From: Verrucomicrobiales bacterium
GTDB lineage: Bacteria > Verrucomicrobiota > Verrucomicrobiia > Verrucomicrobiales > DEV007
DNA: 9,699 nucleotides
Assembly (NCBI GenBank): GCA_022424805.1
Contig: JAKMGR010000250.1
Coordinates: 1-9,699 of the forward strand
Direction of reading: 5' to 3'
Part shown: positions 1-7,318 of the stretch, in pieces
How the letters are laid out: the number at the start of each line of letters is the position of its first letter
Numbering within the stretch: the first letter of the stretch is position 1
Notes under the pieces: model-generated
What the model was told of the DNA's origin: nothing
Database searches by the model: none
What the model saw: only the letters and a program-made list of their open reading frames with translations
Made by a program: the position numbers and the translations under genes

Positions 1-278
1 CTCGTCATTTCGGAATTGAGGCGGAACAAGTCGAATCCGAAGATCTGGTTCAAACAATGGTTGAATGGGCGGAAAGAAACGACATCGAAACGATTTTCAC
101 GATGCGTCCCTTCGTCGGAGTCCTTGCGGAATCCTGGGGGAGGATGGAGGACAAACTCGGGAAGAAAAACGTCGAGCTTATGAGCCTTCGCAGAAGCAAA
201 GATGTCATGGCTATGAATCGAGCTACTGCAGGATTTTTTGGGTTCTGGAAAAAGACAGGAATTCTTCGCGAGGGTTAA
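1..278 (+). CDS. C-terminal fragment of a photolyase/cryptochrome-like FAD-binding protein (5' end outside window)
   Basis: The reading frame is open from base 3 and stops at TAA 276-278, giving about 91 residues of the C-terminus of a longer protein. The fragment runs through W-A-E-R-N-D-I-E-T-I, then R-P-F-V-G-V-L-A-E, a basic S-L-R-R-S-K-D stretch and finally T-A-G-F-F-G-F-W-K-K-T-G. This order matches what I remember of the end of bacterial FAD-binding proteins of the photolyase/cryptochrome type. There a 'VTpyaPVGpvad' segment is followed by 'vrR.wD...wPhA..GFF.fk'. The usual W-D and W-P-h-A positions are changed here (S-K-D, M-N-R-A), so the activity may differ or the relation may be distant. 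Such proteins repair UV-damaged DNA or sense light, but repair is not demonstrable from this fragment. The assignment rests on pattern memory alone. An unrelated protein with a similar tail cannot be excluded. Confidence 0.5.
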   Translation, partial: RHFGIEAEQVESEDLVQTMVEWAERNDIETIFTMRPFVGVLAESWGRMEDKLGKKNVELMSLRRSKDVMAMNRATAGFFGFWKKTGILREG

Positions 279-331
279 CTGCGTGCAGTTTCGTGCTTGT
301 GAAAGTAGCTTATGACTGGTAATACCCCGCC

Positions 332-2134
332 ATGAAATTGGGATTTTACCTGTTCACCGCTTTTTCTCTCGTCAGCTCCGTTTTCGCCGCTGATAAACCG
401 AACATCGTCTTCATCATCACAGACGATCAGGGTTACGGCGATCTTTCCTGCCACGGCAATCCGACACTGAAGACGCCTCACCTCGATGCTCTCGCTGCCG
501 AGTCCGTCCGTCTCGATGACTACCACGTCGCGCCGACCTGCTCCCCTACTCGTGGCGCTCTTCTCACCGGACACTGGACAAACCGAACCGGCGTCTGGCA
601 CACGATCATGGGCCGCTCCATGATTCGGAAAAACGAAGTGACTGTTGGTCAGATTTTCAAGGACAACGGCTACGCCACGGGAATGTTCGGCAAGTGGCAC
701 CTCGGAGATAACTATCCTTTTCGTCCGGAAGACCGCGGTTTCACGGAAGTGCTTCGTCATGGTGGTGGCGGTGTTGGCCAAACGCCCGATTACTGGGACA
801 ACGCCTACTTCGACGGCTCTTATTTTCACAACAAGAAGCCCGTTCCAGTCGAAGGATTTTGCACTGACGTTTTCTTCGACTACGCGAAGAAGTTTATTGA
901 GAAGCAGGCAGAGGCCGATAAGCCGTTCCTAGCCTACATCTCGATGAACGCTCCGCATGGTCCGATGCACGCCCCTCCAGAGTATTCGAAGCCATACGAG
1001 GCTCTCGGCGTGAACACCGCCAACTTTTTCGGTATGATCGCCAACATCGACGATAACGTTGGTTCTCTGCGTACTTGGCTCGCTAACAAAGGTCTCGCTG
1101 ACAATACGATCTTCATCTTCACGACCGACAACGGAACTTCCTCCGGGGACAAGGTTCACAACAGCGGGATGCGCGGGAAAAAGGGCAGCGAATACGACGG
1201 CGGACATCGCGTCCCGTTTTTCCTGCATTGGCCAGAAGGCGGATTCAAGAAAGAGCACATGGTCGATACAATCACAGCTCATGTCGATGTCGTCCCCACC
1301 CTGATCGACCTCTGCGGCATTAAAGCTCCAGACAATGTCACATTTGATGGAGTCTCGATTCGTCCGCTGCTTGAGAATAAGAAAGTTCCCAGCGACTGGC
1401 CCGACCGCATCCTCGTGACCGACAGTCAGCGAGTGAAGGATCCAATCAAATGGAGAAAGTCCGCCGTGATGACCAACGACTGGCGTCTCGTCAGCGGAAA
1501 CAAAAAGGACGGATCGCCTTATCACGAACTCTACGAAATCAACAAGGACCCCGGACAAGAGAACAATGTGATCGAAGACCATCCAGACGTAGCAAAACGT
1601 CTCAAGGATTTCTACAGCGACTGGTGGGCAGAGATCGCTCCCAGCTTCGGAGACCCGGCACGAATTCACATTGGCAACGAAGCGGAGAATCCAAGCCGAC
1701 TCACCAGCCACGACTGGATCACCACGGGCTCAAGCCCGTGGAACCAGGCTCACATTCGCAAGGGAGTGACGCCAAAACAGATCCTTGGCTTCTGGTATCT
1801 CACCGTCGAGCAGGCTGGGCACTACTCGATTGAAATTCGACGCTGGCCCAATGAGGGGAAGGTGGCGAATAAAGCGATAACAGATCCCGAGCCTCCGGGC
1901 GAGGACGTTCCCGGCGTGCAGCCTTTCCGCATGACCCCCGGAAAAGCCGTTCCCGCCAAAACCGCTCACATCGAGATCGGCGGTCAAAAGCTGGAGAAGG
2001 AAATTCCCGAAGGAGCCAGCAGCGTAACTTTCGATGTCACCTTGGAAAAAGGCCCTGCGGAGCTTTCCACGACCTTTGTCGGTCCGAATGGCGAAGTCAC
2101 CGGTGCCTTTTTTGCGTACGTGAAAAAGAAGTAA
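332..2134 (+). CDS. Exported arylsulfatase-type sulfatase (family S1, formylglycine dependent)
   Basis: A complete 600-residue protein that probably hydrolyses sulfate esters, most likely on polysaccharide or glycan substrates outside the cytoplasm. Residues 1-19 form a signal peptide ending S-V-F-A before A-D-K-P-N-I-V. The sulfatase fold opens with metal ligands D31-D32 (T-D-D-Q-G-Y-G-D). The formylglycine motif is C70-S-P-T-R74, the cysteine form of C-x-P-x-R. Other active-site positions are G-K121-W-H123-L-G, P-H209-G-P-M-H213, T-D266-N267-G and the K283/K284 region before G-G-H-R-V-P. About 130 C-terminal residues follow the usual D-P-G-Q-E-N-N segment and include W-Y-L-T-V-E-Q-A-G-H-Y-S-I-E-I-R-R, probably a beta-sandwich accessory region. 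The ATG at 332 is chosen because the signal peptide follows at once; no clear Shine-Dalgarno is present. Activity would need a formylglycine-generating enzyme encoded elsewhere. The exact substrate cannot be read from the sequence. Confidence 0.95.
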   Translation: MKLGFYLFTAFSLVSSVFAADKPNIVFIITDDQGYGDLSCHGNPTLKTPHLDALAAESVRLDDYHVAPTCSPTRGALLTGHWTNRTGVWHTIMGRSMIRKNEVTVGQIFKDNGYATGMFGKWHLGDNYPFRPEDRGFTEVLRHGGGGVGQTPDYWDNAYFDGSYFHNKKPVPVEGFCTDVFFDYAKKFIEKQAEADKPFLAYISMNAPHGPMHAPPEYSKPYEALGVNTANFFGMIANIDDNVGSLRTWLANKGLADNTIFIFTTDNGTSSGDKVHNSGMRGKKGSEYDGGHRVPFFLHWPEGGFKKEHMVDTITAHVDVVPTLIDLCGIKAPDNVTFDGVSIRPLLENKKVPSDWPDRILVTDSQRVKDPIKWRKSAVMTNDWRLVSGNKKDGSPYHELYEINKDPGQENNVIEDHPDVAKRLKDFYSDWWAEIAPSFGDPARIHIGNEAENPSRLTSHDWITTGSSPWNQAHIRKGVTPKQILGFWYLTVEQAGHYSIEIRRWPNEGKVANKAITDPEPPGEDVPGVQPFRMTPGKAVPAKTAHIEIGGQKLEKEIPEGASSVTFDVTLEKGPAELSTTFVGPNGEVTGAFFAYVKKK

Positions 2135-2173
2135 GATCGGTATTTGGTAGTTGGTGTTTCCCAATCACCGATC
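2135..2173. repeat. Short-period palindrome right after the sulfatase stop codon
   Basis: Inverted repeat. GATCGGT at 2135-2141 pairs perfectly with ACCGATC at 2167-2173. After two mismatched pairs, TTGG at 2144-2147 pairs with CCAA at 2161-2164, leaving a 13-base loop. Both arms have a period close to seven: TCGGTAT, TTGGTAG, TTGGTGT on the left, then CCAATCA and CCGATCA on the right. The stem begins on the first base after TAA. It could stabilise or end the sulfatase transcript, but no T-run follows, so a classical rho-independent terminator is doubtful. Confidence 0.55.
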
Positions 2174-2224
2174 ACTGAATTCTAACTTGAAGCCACCGCC
2201 TTTCTTCGCAAGAGTAGGCCAACT

Positions 2225-3370
2225 ATGCTATCCCCCTTTGTCGCGGCAGTAGCCCCGTCCTCCATTGATCCTAACGTCACCGGGTCGTGGACACTTCTCA
2301 TTGTTTATTTCTGTGTCGCGATCGGAGTTTCGTTCTTCTGCTCGGTCTGGGAAGCGGTCATCCTCAGTGTGACAAATCCCTACGTCGCCAACCTGAAGAA
2401 GGAAAAGCCGAGGGTCGGTGAGCGTCTCGAAGGGCTGAAGACTCGTATCGGTCGACCGCTCACTTCCATCCTTACGCTCAATACAATCTCCCATACCGTC
2501 GGTGCGATGGGGGTTGCCGCGCAAGTATCCGCTCTCGGCGGTGGAAAATGGGACGCCCTCGCCGGAGCCCTGATGACTCTCGCGATTCTCATTGCATCAG
2601 AAATCATTCCGAAAAACCTAGGGGCGAGACACTGGAGAGCGTGGGCACCCTGGGTCAGCTTCTGCCTCGAGTGGCTCGCCAAAATCATGACGCCCGTGGT
2701 TTGGTTCATCGAAATCTTCAGCAAGGGCCAACACAACGAAGCATCTTTCAGCCGCGACGAACTGAAAGTGATGGCCGAACTCGGGACCCGTCAGGGAAAA
2801 CTCGAAGAAGACGAAAGCCGAATCCTTGGAAACCTGCTCACGCTGGGCGATGTCCTCGTCAAGGAGGTCATGACGCCCCGCGTCGTCGTATTCGCCCTGA
2901 CCGAAGACACCACCGTCCAGCAATATCTCGATCGACACAACGGATCTCCCTTCTCGAGGATTCCGATCTACAGGGACAATCGCGACAACATCACCGGCTT
3001 CGTTTTGAAAAACGATCTCCTCCTCGCCGCAGCAAGAGACCAATTCGGTCTCGAGCTCAAGGAGTTGAAGCGTGATATGCCTGGCATGCCCCTGACGACG
3101 AAGTTGACCGACGCCTTCCAGCTCCTTGTCGCCAATCGCTACCACGTTGCCGCCGTCCTCGATGAATACGGTGGCCTCAGTGGCCTCGTCACGATGGAGG
3201 ACGTTGTCGAAACTCTTCTCGGTCTCGAGATTGTCGACGAAGTGGATACCCGCGAGGATATGCAGGAATTCGCTCGCAAGCTTTGGAAAAACCGCGCCGA
3301 GAAAATGGGGATGGAAATCAACGAGCCCGATGTAACAGAGCCCGAAGATTTGGATTCGAAAGAAAGCTGA
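2225..3370 (+). CDS. CNNM/DUF21 transmembrane protein with CBS pair (HlyC/CorC-like, no CorC_HlyC tail)
   Basis: A 381-residue inner-membrane protein of the CNNM (DUF21) family, whose members are linked to magnesium or other divalent-cation efflux. Hydrophobic segments lie at about residues 22-48, 79-102, 107-128 and 138-165. The conserved S-E-I-I-P-K at 125-130 corresponds to the 'GEi.PK' signature of DUF21 domains. A cytoplasmic linker (F-S-R-D-E-L at 175-180, then a Glu-rich E-E-D-E stretch) leads to a CBS pair. The first CBS starts near V-M-T-P-R (215-219) and contains S-R-I-P-I-Y-R. The second covers about 285-340 and ends in the classic D-E-Y-G-G-L-S-G-L-V-T-M-E-D-V-V-E-T-L-L-G. Many bacterial relatives carry a further CorC_HlyC domain of about 80 residues; this one instead stops after a short charged tail. 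The old hemolysin label for this family should not be taken literally. The ATG at 2225 has only a weak purine-rich AAGAGTAGG upstream. Confidence 0.92.
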   Translation: MLSPFVAAVAPSSIDPNVTGSWTLLIVYFCVAIGVSFFCSVWEAVILSVTNPYVANLKKEKPRVGERLEGLKTRIGRPLTSILTLNTISHTVGAMGVAAQVSALGGGKWDALAGALMTLAILIASEIIPKNLGARHWRAWAPWVSFCLEWLAKIMTPVVWFIEIFSKGQHNEASFSRDELKVMAELGTRQGKLEEDESRILGNLLTLGDVLVKEVMTPRVVVFALTEDTTVQQYLDRHNGSPFSRIPIYRDNRDNITGFVLKNDLLLAAARDQFGLELKELKRDMPGMPLTTKLTDAFQLLVANRYHVAAVLDEYGGLSGLVTMEDVVETLLGLEIVDEVDTREDMQEFARKLWKNRAEKMGMEINEPDVTEPEDLDSKES

Positions 3371-4060
3371 TTACGGACCAGCCTCCTGAATTTCCGCGAG
3401 CAGATCCCGGCCTCCGATTTCTCCCAACTCGCTCAATTCCTCAGCCAGCACCTTCCAGGCTGGCTCCCCATCTTCGACAGTTCGCCCGCAATGGGTTCGA
3501 CACACAAACCCGTCATAGTCGTCAAATCGCTGCGGATCCGTTTCTTCTGAGTATAGCGTCAGCCTTGGCCTTCTGTCAGGACCTGCCGTGATCGACAAGG
3601 GGTGGAGCCAACAGGTCAGCGGTTTGAAATGCCATGGGTGCAGCTCTTGTTCTACGGCGTAGACCTGCAGGGAACAGCGCGCATCCGGAAGCAAAAAAAC
3701 GCAATTGGTATCCGGGAAATGCTCGGGATAATCTTCCGCCTTTTCCCGCATCGCCTCAGCTCGAGTTGCCGTTTTCGGCCCGGAGGTCACATCCCTCCAT
3801 TTTCCGTATACGACCGTCTGCTCCGGCAGCACTGCGCCCAGGCTTTCCAATTCGGACCGCGTGGACTCACTGATCTCTCGAACCACCCTGGACTCTTCCG
3901 AGGAAAGATAGACTCCGTCGTGACAACAGGTGCCGCGACACTTCGCGAGATCACAGCGCCGCAAAGGTCGGGAGAGTGCCTCGACATCTAGCGACATCTC
4001 GCGAACTGACGCTGCCAGCATTTCTCTTGTTTCCGGATACGCCGCAATTGCGTGACTCAT
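3371..4060 (-). CDS. Cysteine-cluster protein, YkgJ/DUF3109-like putative metal-binding protein
   Basis: A 229-residue soluble protein with no signal peptide or membrane segment. It has nine cysteines at C36, C41, C45, C46, C120, C129, C150, C187 and C191. The core pattern is C-D-L-A-K-C-R-G-T-C-C-H-D-G followed by an acidic S-S-E-E-S, then C-V-F-L-L-P-D-A-R-C-S-L and W-H-F-K-P-L-T-C-W-L-H-P. This resembles the YkgJ 'zinc- or iron-chelating' and DUF3109 families, where the first C-x-G-x-C-C and later C...C...Y...P..C positions bind a metal or an iron-sulfur cluster. The extra C-R-T-H-C-G near the end is less typical. The function of the family is poorly known and is not assigned here. The start codon (complement of 4058-4060) is preceded by a purine-rich AGAAAGAG. 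Its TAA stop (3371-3373) touches the stop of the convergent CNNM gene, so the two transcripts probably run into each other. Confidence 0.8.
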   Translation of the reverse strand: MSHAIAAYPETREMLAASVREMSLDVEALSRPLRRCDLAKCRGTCCHDGVYLSSEESRVVREISESTRSELESLGAVLPEQTVVYGKWRDVTSGPKTATRAEAMREKAEDYPEHFPDTNCVFLLPDARCSLQVYAVEQELHPWHFKPLTCWLHPLSITAGPDRRPRLTLYSEETDPQRFDDYDGFVCRTHCGRTVEDGEPAWKVLAEELSELGEIGGRDLLAEIQEAGP

Positions 4061-4150
4061 ACTCTTTCTACAGTGCGTGAGATTTCCTATCCTGTCGACA
4101 TTTCCTACTGCCGAAGCTTTCCAATCAGCTCCGGCTCCAGCTTTCAGAAT
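4061..4150. promoter_or_regulatory. Divergent intergenic region between the cysteine-cluster gene and the cytochrome-like gene
   Basis: These 90 bp must carry the start signals of both flanking divergent genes, unless the minus-strand gene is read from further upstream. Two direct repeats are visible: ATTTCCTA at 4082-4089 and 4100-4107 (18 bp apart, nearly two helical turns), and AGCTTTC at 4115-4121 and 4139-4145 (24 bp apart). The first spacing would suit a regulator that binds one face of the helix, but both could be chance. No convincing -35/-10 pair was recognised on either strand. Confidence 0.35.
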
Positions 4151-7100
4151 ATGAAACAGATTTTGTCATATGCGATCCCTGCAGCCCTGCTCATCACTGC
4201 TGTCCAAGCAGAGGAGAAGCTCGACTACAATCGCGACGTGCGCCCGATCCTCTCGGACAAGTGCTTTCTTTGTCATGGACCCGACGCGAAAAATCAGAAG
4301 TCCGATTTCCGAATCGACAGCTTTGAGAACGCCACCGCCGACCTCGGTGACTATGCTGGCGTAATACCAGGGAAACTGAAAGAAAGTGAAGTGCACTGGC
4401 GACTTCACACCGACGACTCGACCGAGTTGATGCCTCCTCCGGAGAAGAAAATCCCTCTGACCAAAGAAGAGATCGCCATCCTCGACCGCTGGATCGAAGA
4501 AGGCGCCGAATACCAGAAGCACTGGTCTTTTGTCCCTGTTCGTGAAGAAGTCCCCGTTCCCGAGGTGAAGTCGAATTGGACCATAGGACCCATCGATCAA
4601 TTCATTTCCGCTCGACTTCAAAAAGAGGACTTCTCCCCTTCCCCGCACACAATTCGCGAAAAGTGGCTGCGCCGCGTCACCTTCGATCTCACCGGCCTTC
4701 CTCCGACCATCGCCGAAATTGATGCCTTTCTCGCCGACACTTCTACCGACGCCTTTGAAAAAGTCGTCGACCGTCTTCTCGATACCGATGCCACCGCCGA
4801 GCGTCTCGCAGCCGAGTGGCTGGACGTAGCGCGCTACTCCGACACCTACGGCTACCAGGTCGATCGCGACCGCACTGTCTGGCAGTGGCGTGACTGGGTC
4901 ATTCGCGCCTTTCGGCAAAACCTTCCCTACGACGACTTTATAACCTGGCAGCTTGCAGGTGATTTGCTGCCCAACGCGACGCGCGACCAGAAACTTGCGA
5001 CCGCTTTCAACCGACTCCATGGACAGAAAGTCGAAGGCGGTAGTGTTCCCGAAGAGTTTCGCATCGAGTATGTCTCCGACCGCGTTCATACCTATGGCAC
5101 CGCCTTTCTCGGGCTGACAATGGAATGCTCGCGCTGCCACGATCACAAATACGACCCGCTAACGGCCGAGGATTATTTCAGCCTATCCTCCTACTTCGAT
5201 AACATCGACGAAGCCGGCCTCTACTCCTACTTCACACCATCCGTGCCCACTCCCACGCTGTGGCTACCAACGGAAGACCAGGAGAAGCAGCTCGCAGAAC
5301 TGGAAAAGAAAATCACCGACACCGAGTCACAACTCGCCAAGCTGGCCGAAGAAGCCAAACCCGCTTTCGAAAAGTGGAAACAGTCATCAGGAGGAAAGGC
5401 TCTCCTTCCCGCTCCAATCGCTTCCTTTGATTTTGAGGGCAACAAGTCTAACAAATTCACCAACGAAGTAGACAAAGAGAAACCCGCCACCACCAACGCG
5501 AACAACAAACTGGCCGATGGAAAATTCGGTAAAGCCGTCCACCTGACTGGCGACGACGCGGTCACTCTCCCGGTCGGCAAGTTCACTCGCGACGACGCAT
5601 TCTCGGTCTCTCTCTGGATGCAGACACCAGACAAGAAAGCACGTGCCGTCGTCTTCAGTCGATCCAAGGCATGGACCGATGCCGCGAGCCGGGGCTACGA
5701 ATTTCTGATCGAGAACGGAAAGCTCAGCTTCGCCCTCATTCACTTCTATCCCGGCAATGCGATCCGGGTCCGATCCAGTCAGGAATTGCCCATCGGCAGC
5801 TGGCATCAGGTCGCCATCACCTATGATGGATCAAGCCGCGCCAAGGGAGTAAAAATCTACCTCGATGGCAAACCTGTGGAACTCGAAATCGTCCGCGACA
5901 AACTCACGCGTGAAATCACCGGAGGTGGCAGTGACACCATCGTGATCGGGCAACGGATGCGCGACAATGGATTCAAAAACGGACTCGTCGACAACTTCCT
6001 CGTTTTTGACCACGCCCTTTCTGCCCCCGCCGTATCAGCAATCGCTGCCGGCGAGGATAGCTACCAACCCGAAATAAAAGACCCTGTTTGGTCAGAGACC
6101 CAACCCTATCAGGTCACTCACTCAAACCTGTCAGGTCTCCGCAAAAAGCGAAGTGATCTAGTCAAAAAGATTCCCGAGATCATGACGATGCGGGAAGCAA
6201 AAGAGCCTCACCAGACCTACATCCTCGAGCGGGGTCACTACGCAAACCGAGGGGAACCGGTAGAGTCGAAAACTCCGGGATTTCTCCCTCCCCCTGCTGA
6301 GGGAACTCCCGCCAATCGCCTCGGCCTCGCGCAATGGACAACCGCTTCCGACAACCCGCTGACCGCACGCGTCACCGTGAACCGATACTGGCAGATGCTA
6401 TTCGGAACCGGCCTCGTCACGACCAGCGAAGACCTCGGCAGCCAGGGCCGCCCTCCCACACATCCGGAGCTCCTTGACTGGCTCGCTCGCGATTTCATCA
6501 ACTCCGGTTGGGATCTCCATGCCTTGCTGAAGCAGATTACACTCTCCGCGACCTACCGCCAGAGCTCGAACGTCGCATCGGGAGAACTGGTTACCCGCGA
6601 TCCCGAGAACACCCTGCTCTACCGTTTCCCCGCGCCGCGCCTCACTGCGGAAATGATCCGCGACAATCTGCTCGCGTCGAGCGGCCTGCTCGTCGACAAG
6701 ATCGGAGGCCCTTCCGTGAAACCCTATGACATCGAGGTTTCCTTCAAGCCATCGAAGCCGGGCAAGGGCGATGATCTCTACCGGCGCAGCCTCTACACCT
6801 ACTGGAAACAGACAGGGCCGGCTCCCATGATGACTACCCTGAACGCATCGAAGCGCGACGTCTGCCGGGTGAATCTGGAGAAGACCGACTCCCCACTTCA
6901 GGGACTCGTTCTTCTCAATTCCCCTCAGGCTGCCGAAGCGGCTCGCACTCTCGCATCGAAGCTGATTGAAAAACACGGGGACAACAAGACAGCCATTCTC
7001 GAAGACGCATTTCGCCGCCTTACCAGCCGAAAACCTGATGAAACGGAGAAGAAAATCCTGACAAAGCTACTCCAGGAACAGGAGGAACATTTTAGAGCGA

Positions 7101-7237
7101 CTCCCGAAGCCGCGAAGAAACTACTCGCCGTCGGTGCCTCACCGGAAGCAAAGACGGAAAAACCAGCGCAAGTCACAGCCGTCGCGACCCTGGTTTCAAC
7201 CCTGATGAATTTTGACGAGTGTATTACGAAACGTTGA
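4151..7237 (+). CDS. Secreted PSCyt1 - DUF1549 - LamG-like - DUF1553 (PSD1) cytochrome-like protein
   Basis: A 1028-residue exported protein. Residues 1-20 are a signal peptide ending A-V-Q-A before E-E-K-L-D-Y. The PSCyt1 domain has a c-type heme site C38-F-L-C41-H42 and a likely axial Met at L-M94-P-P-P. DUF1549 covers about residues 145-355. It contains D-L-T-G-L-P-P-T, A-E-W-L-D-V-A-R-Y-S-D-T and a second heme-type motif E-C326-S-R-C329-H-D-H-K-Y-D-P. A charged coiled coil (about 374-410) leads into a LamG/concanavalin-like beta sandwich (about 422-625: F-S-V-S-L-W-M, W-H-Q-V-A-I-T-Y-D-G, K-I-Y-L-D-G-K-P). DUF1553 occupies about 720-1025 (N-P-L-T-A-R-V-T-V-N-R-Y-W to S-P-L-Q-G-L-V-L-L-N). 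The function is unproven; electron transfer coupled to polysaccharide breakdown is an inference. The ATG at 4151 is preferred over 4052 because the signal peptide starts there and the longer form would overlap the divergent gene. It is probably co-transcribed with the next gene. Confidence 0.93.
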   Translation: MKQILSYAIPAALLITAVQAEEKLDYNRDVRPILSDKCFLCHGPDAKNQKSDFRIDSFENATADLGDYAGVIPGKLKESEVHWRLHTDDSTELMPPPEKKIPLTKEEIAILDRWIEEGAEYQKHWSFVPVREEVPVPEVKSNWTIGPIDQFISARLQKEDFSPSPHTIREKWLRRVTFDLTGLPPTIAEIDAFLADTSTDAFEKVVDRLLDTDATAERLAAEWLDVARYSDTYGYQVDRDRTVWQWRDWVIRAFRQNLPYDDFITWQLAGDLLPNATRDQKLATAFNRLHGQKVEGGSVPEEFRIEYVSDRVHTYGTAFLGLTMECSRCHDHKYDPLTAEDYFSLSSYFDNIDEAGLYSYFTPSVPTPTLWLPTEDQEKQLAELEKKITDTESQLAKLAEEAKPAFEKWKQSSGGKALLPAPIASFDFEGNKSNKFTNEVDKEKPATTNANNKLADGKFGKAVHLTGDDAVTLPVGKFTRDDAFSVSLWMQTPDKKARAVVFSRSKAWTDAASRGYEFLIENGKLSFALIHFYPGNAIRVRSSQELPIGSWHQVAITYDGSSRAKGVKIYLDGKPVELEIVRDKLTREITGGGSDTIVIGQRMRDNGFKNGLVDNFLVFDHALSAPAVSAIAAGEDSYQPEIKDPVWSETQPYQVTHSNLSGLRKKRSDLVKKIPEIMTMREAKEPHQTYILERGHYANRGEPVESKTPGFLPPPAEGTPANRLGLAQWTTASDNPLTARVTVNRYWQMLFGTGLVTTSEDLGSQGRPPTHPELLDWLARDFINSGWDLHALLKQITLSATYRQSSNVASGELVTRDPENTLLYRFPAPRLTAEMIRDNLLASSGLLVDKIGGPSVKPYDIEVSFKPSKPGKGDDLYRRSLYTYWKQTGPAPMMTTLNASKRDVCRVNLEKTDSPLQGLVLLNSPQAAEAARTLASKLIEKHGDNKTAILEDAFRRLTSRKPDETEKKILTKLLQEQEEHFRATPEAAKKLLAVGASPEAKTEKPAQVTAVATLVSTLMNFDECITKR

Positions 7238-7249
7238 AGTAAAAACTTC

Positions 7250-7312
7250 TCTTACTCTTGTTCTTGCTCCCCGCTACAAGTGGATAGATCAAGAGCAAGA
7301 GCAAGAGCAAGA
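7250..7312. repeat. Hexamer-based inverted repeat just upstream of the DUF1501 start codon
   Basis: Left arm 7250-7269 and right arm 7293-7312 pair over 20 positions: 18 Watson-Crick pairs, one T-G pair (a wobble in RNA, 7261 with 7301) and one mismatch (A7254 with C7308). The loop is 23 bases. The right arm is three copies of GAGCAA-type hexamers (GAGCAAGAGCAAGAGCAAGA); the left arm is the degenerate complement. The right arm ends six bases before the ATG at 7319, in the place where a ribosome-binding site would lie. The stem could therefore hide the translation start of the downstream gene, or it may be one copy of a dispersed intergenic repeat. No T-run follows, so it does not look like a terminator. 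Confidence 0.85.
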
Positions 7313-7318
7313 ATTATC

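Noticed and set aside
929..1711. Long antisense frame (260 codons) opposite the sulfatase
   Set aside because: The plus strand holds an unmistakable sulfatase with all motifs; the antisense frame is a codon-bias shadow.
4052..4150. Longer version of the cytochrome-like protein starting at ATG 4052
   Set aside because: It would overlap the divergent gene's start codon by nine bases and add 33 residues before a perfect signal peptide that begins at ATG 4151.
4166..5146. Long antisense frame (326 codons) opposite the cytochrome-like gene
   Set aside because: It lies opposite heme motifs and conserved DUF1549 sequence and has no recognisable domain of its own.
7280..7318. Upstream start of the DUF1501 gene at 7280
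   Set aside because: The extra 13 codons only translate the hexamer repeat (R-A-R-A-R-A-R), and the family's normal M-N-P-C-T start is at 7319.
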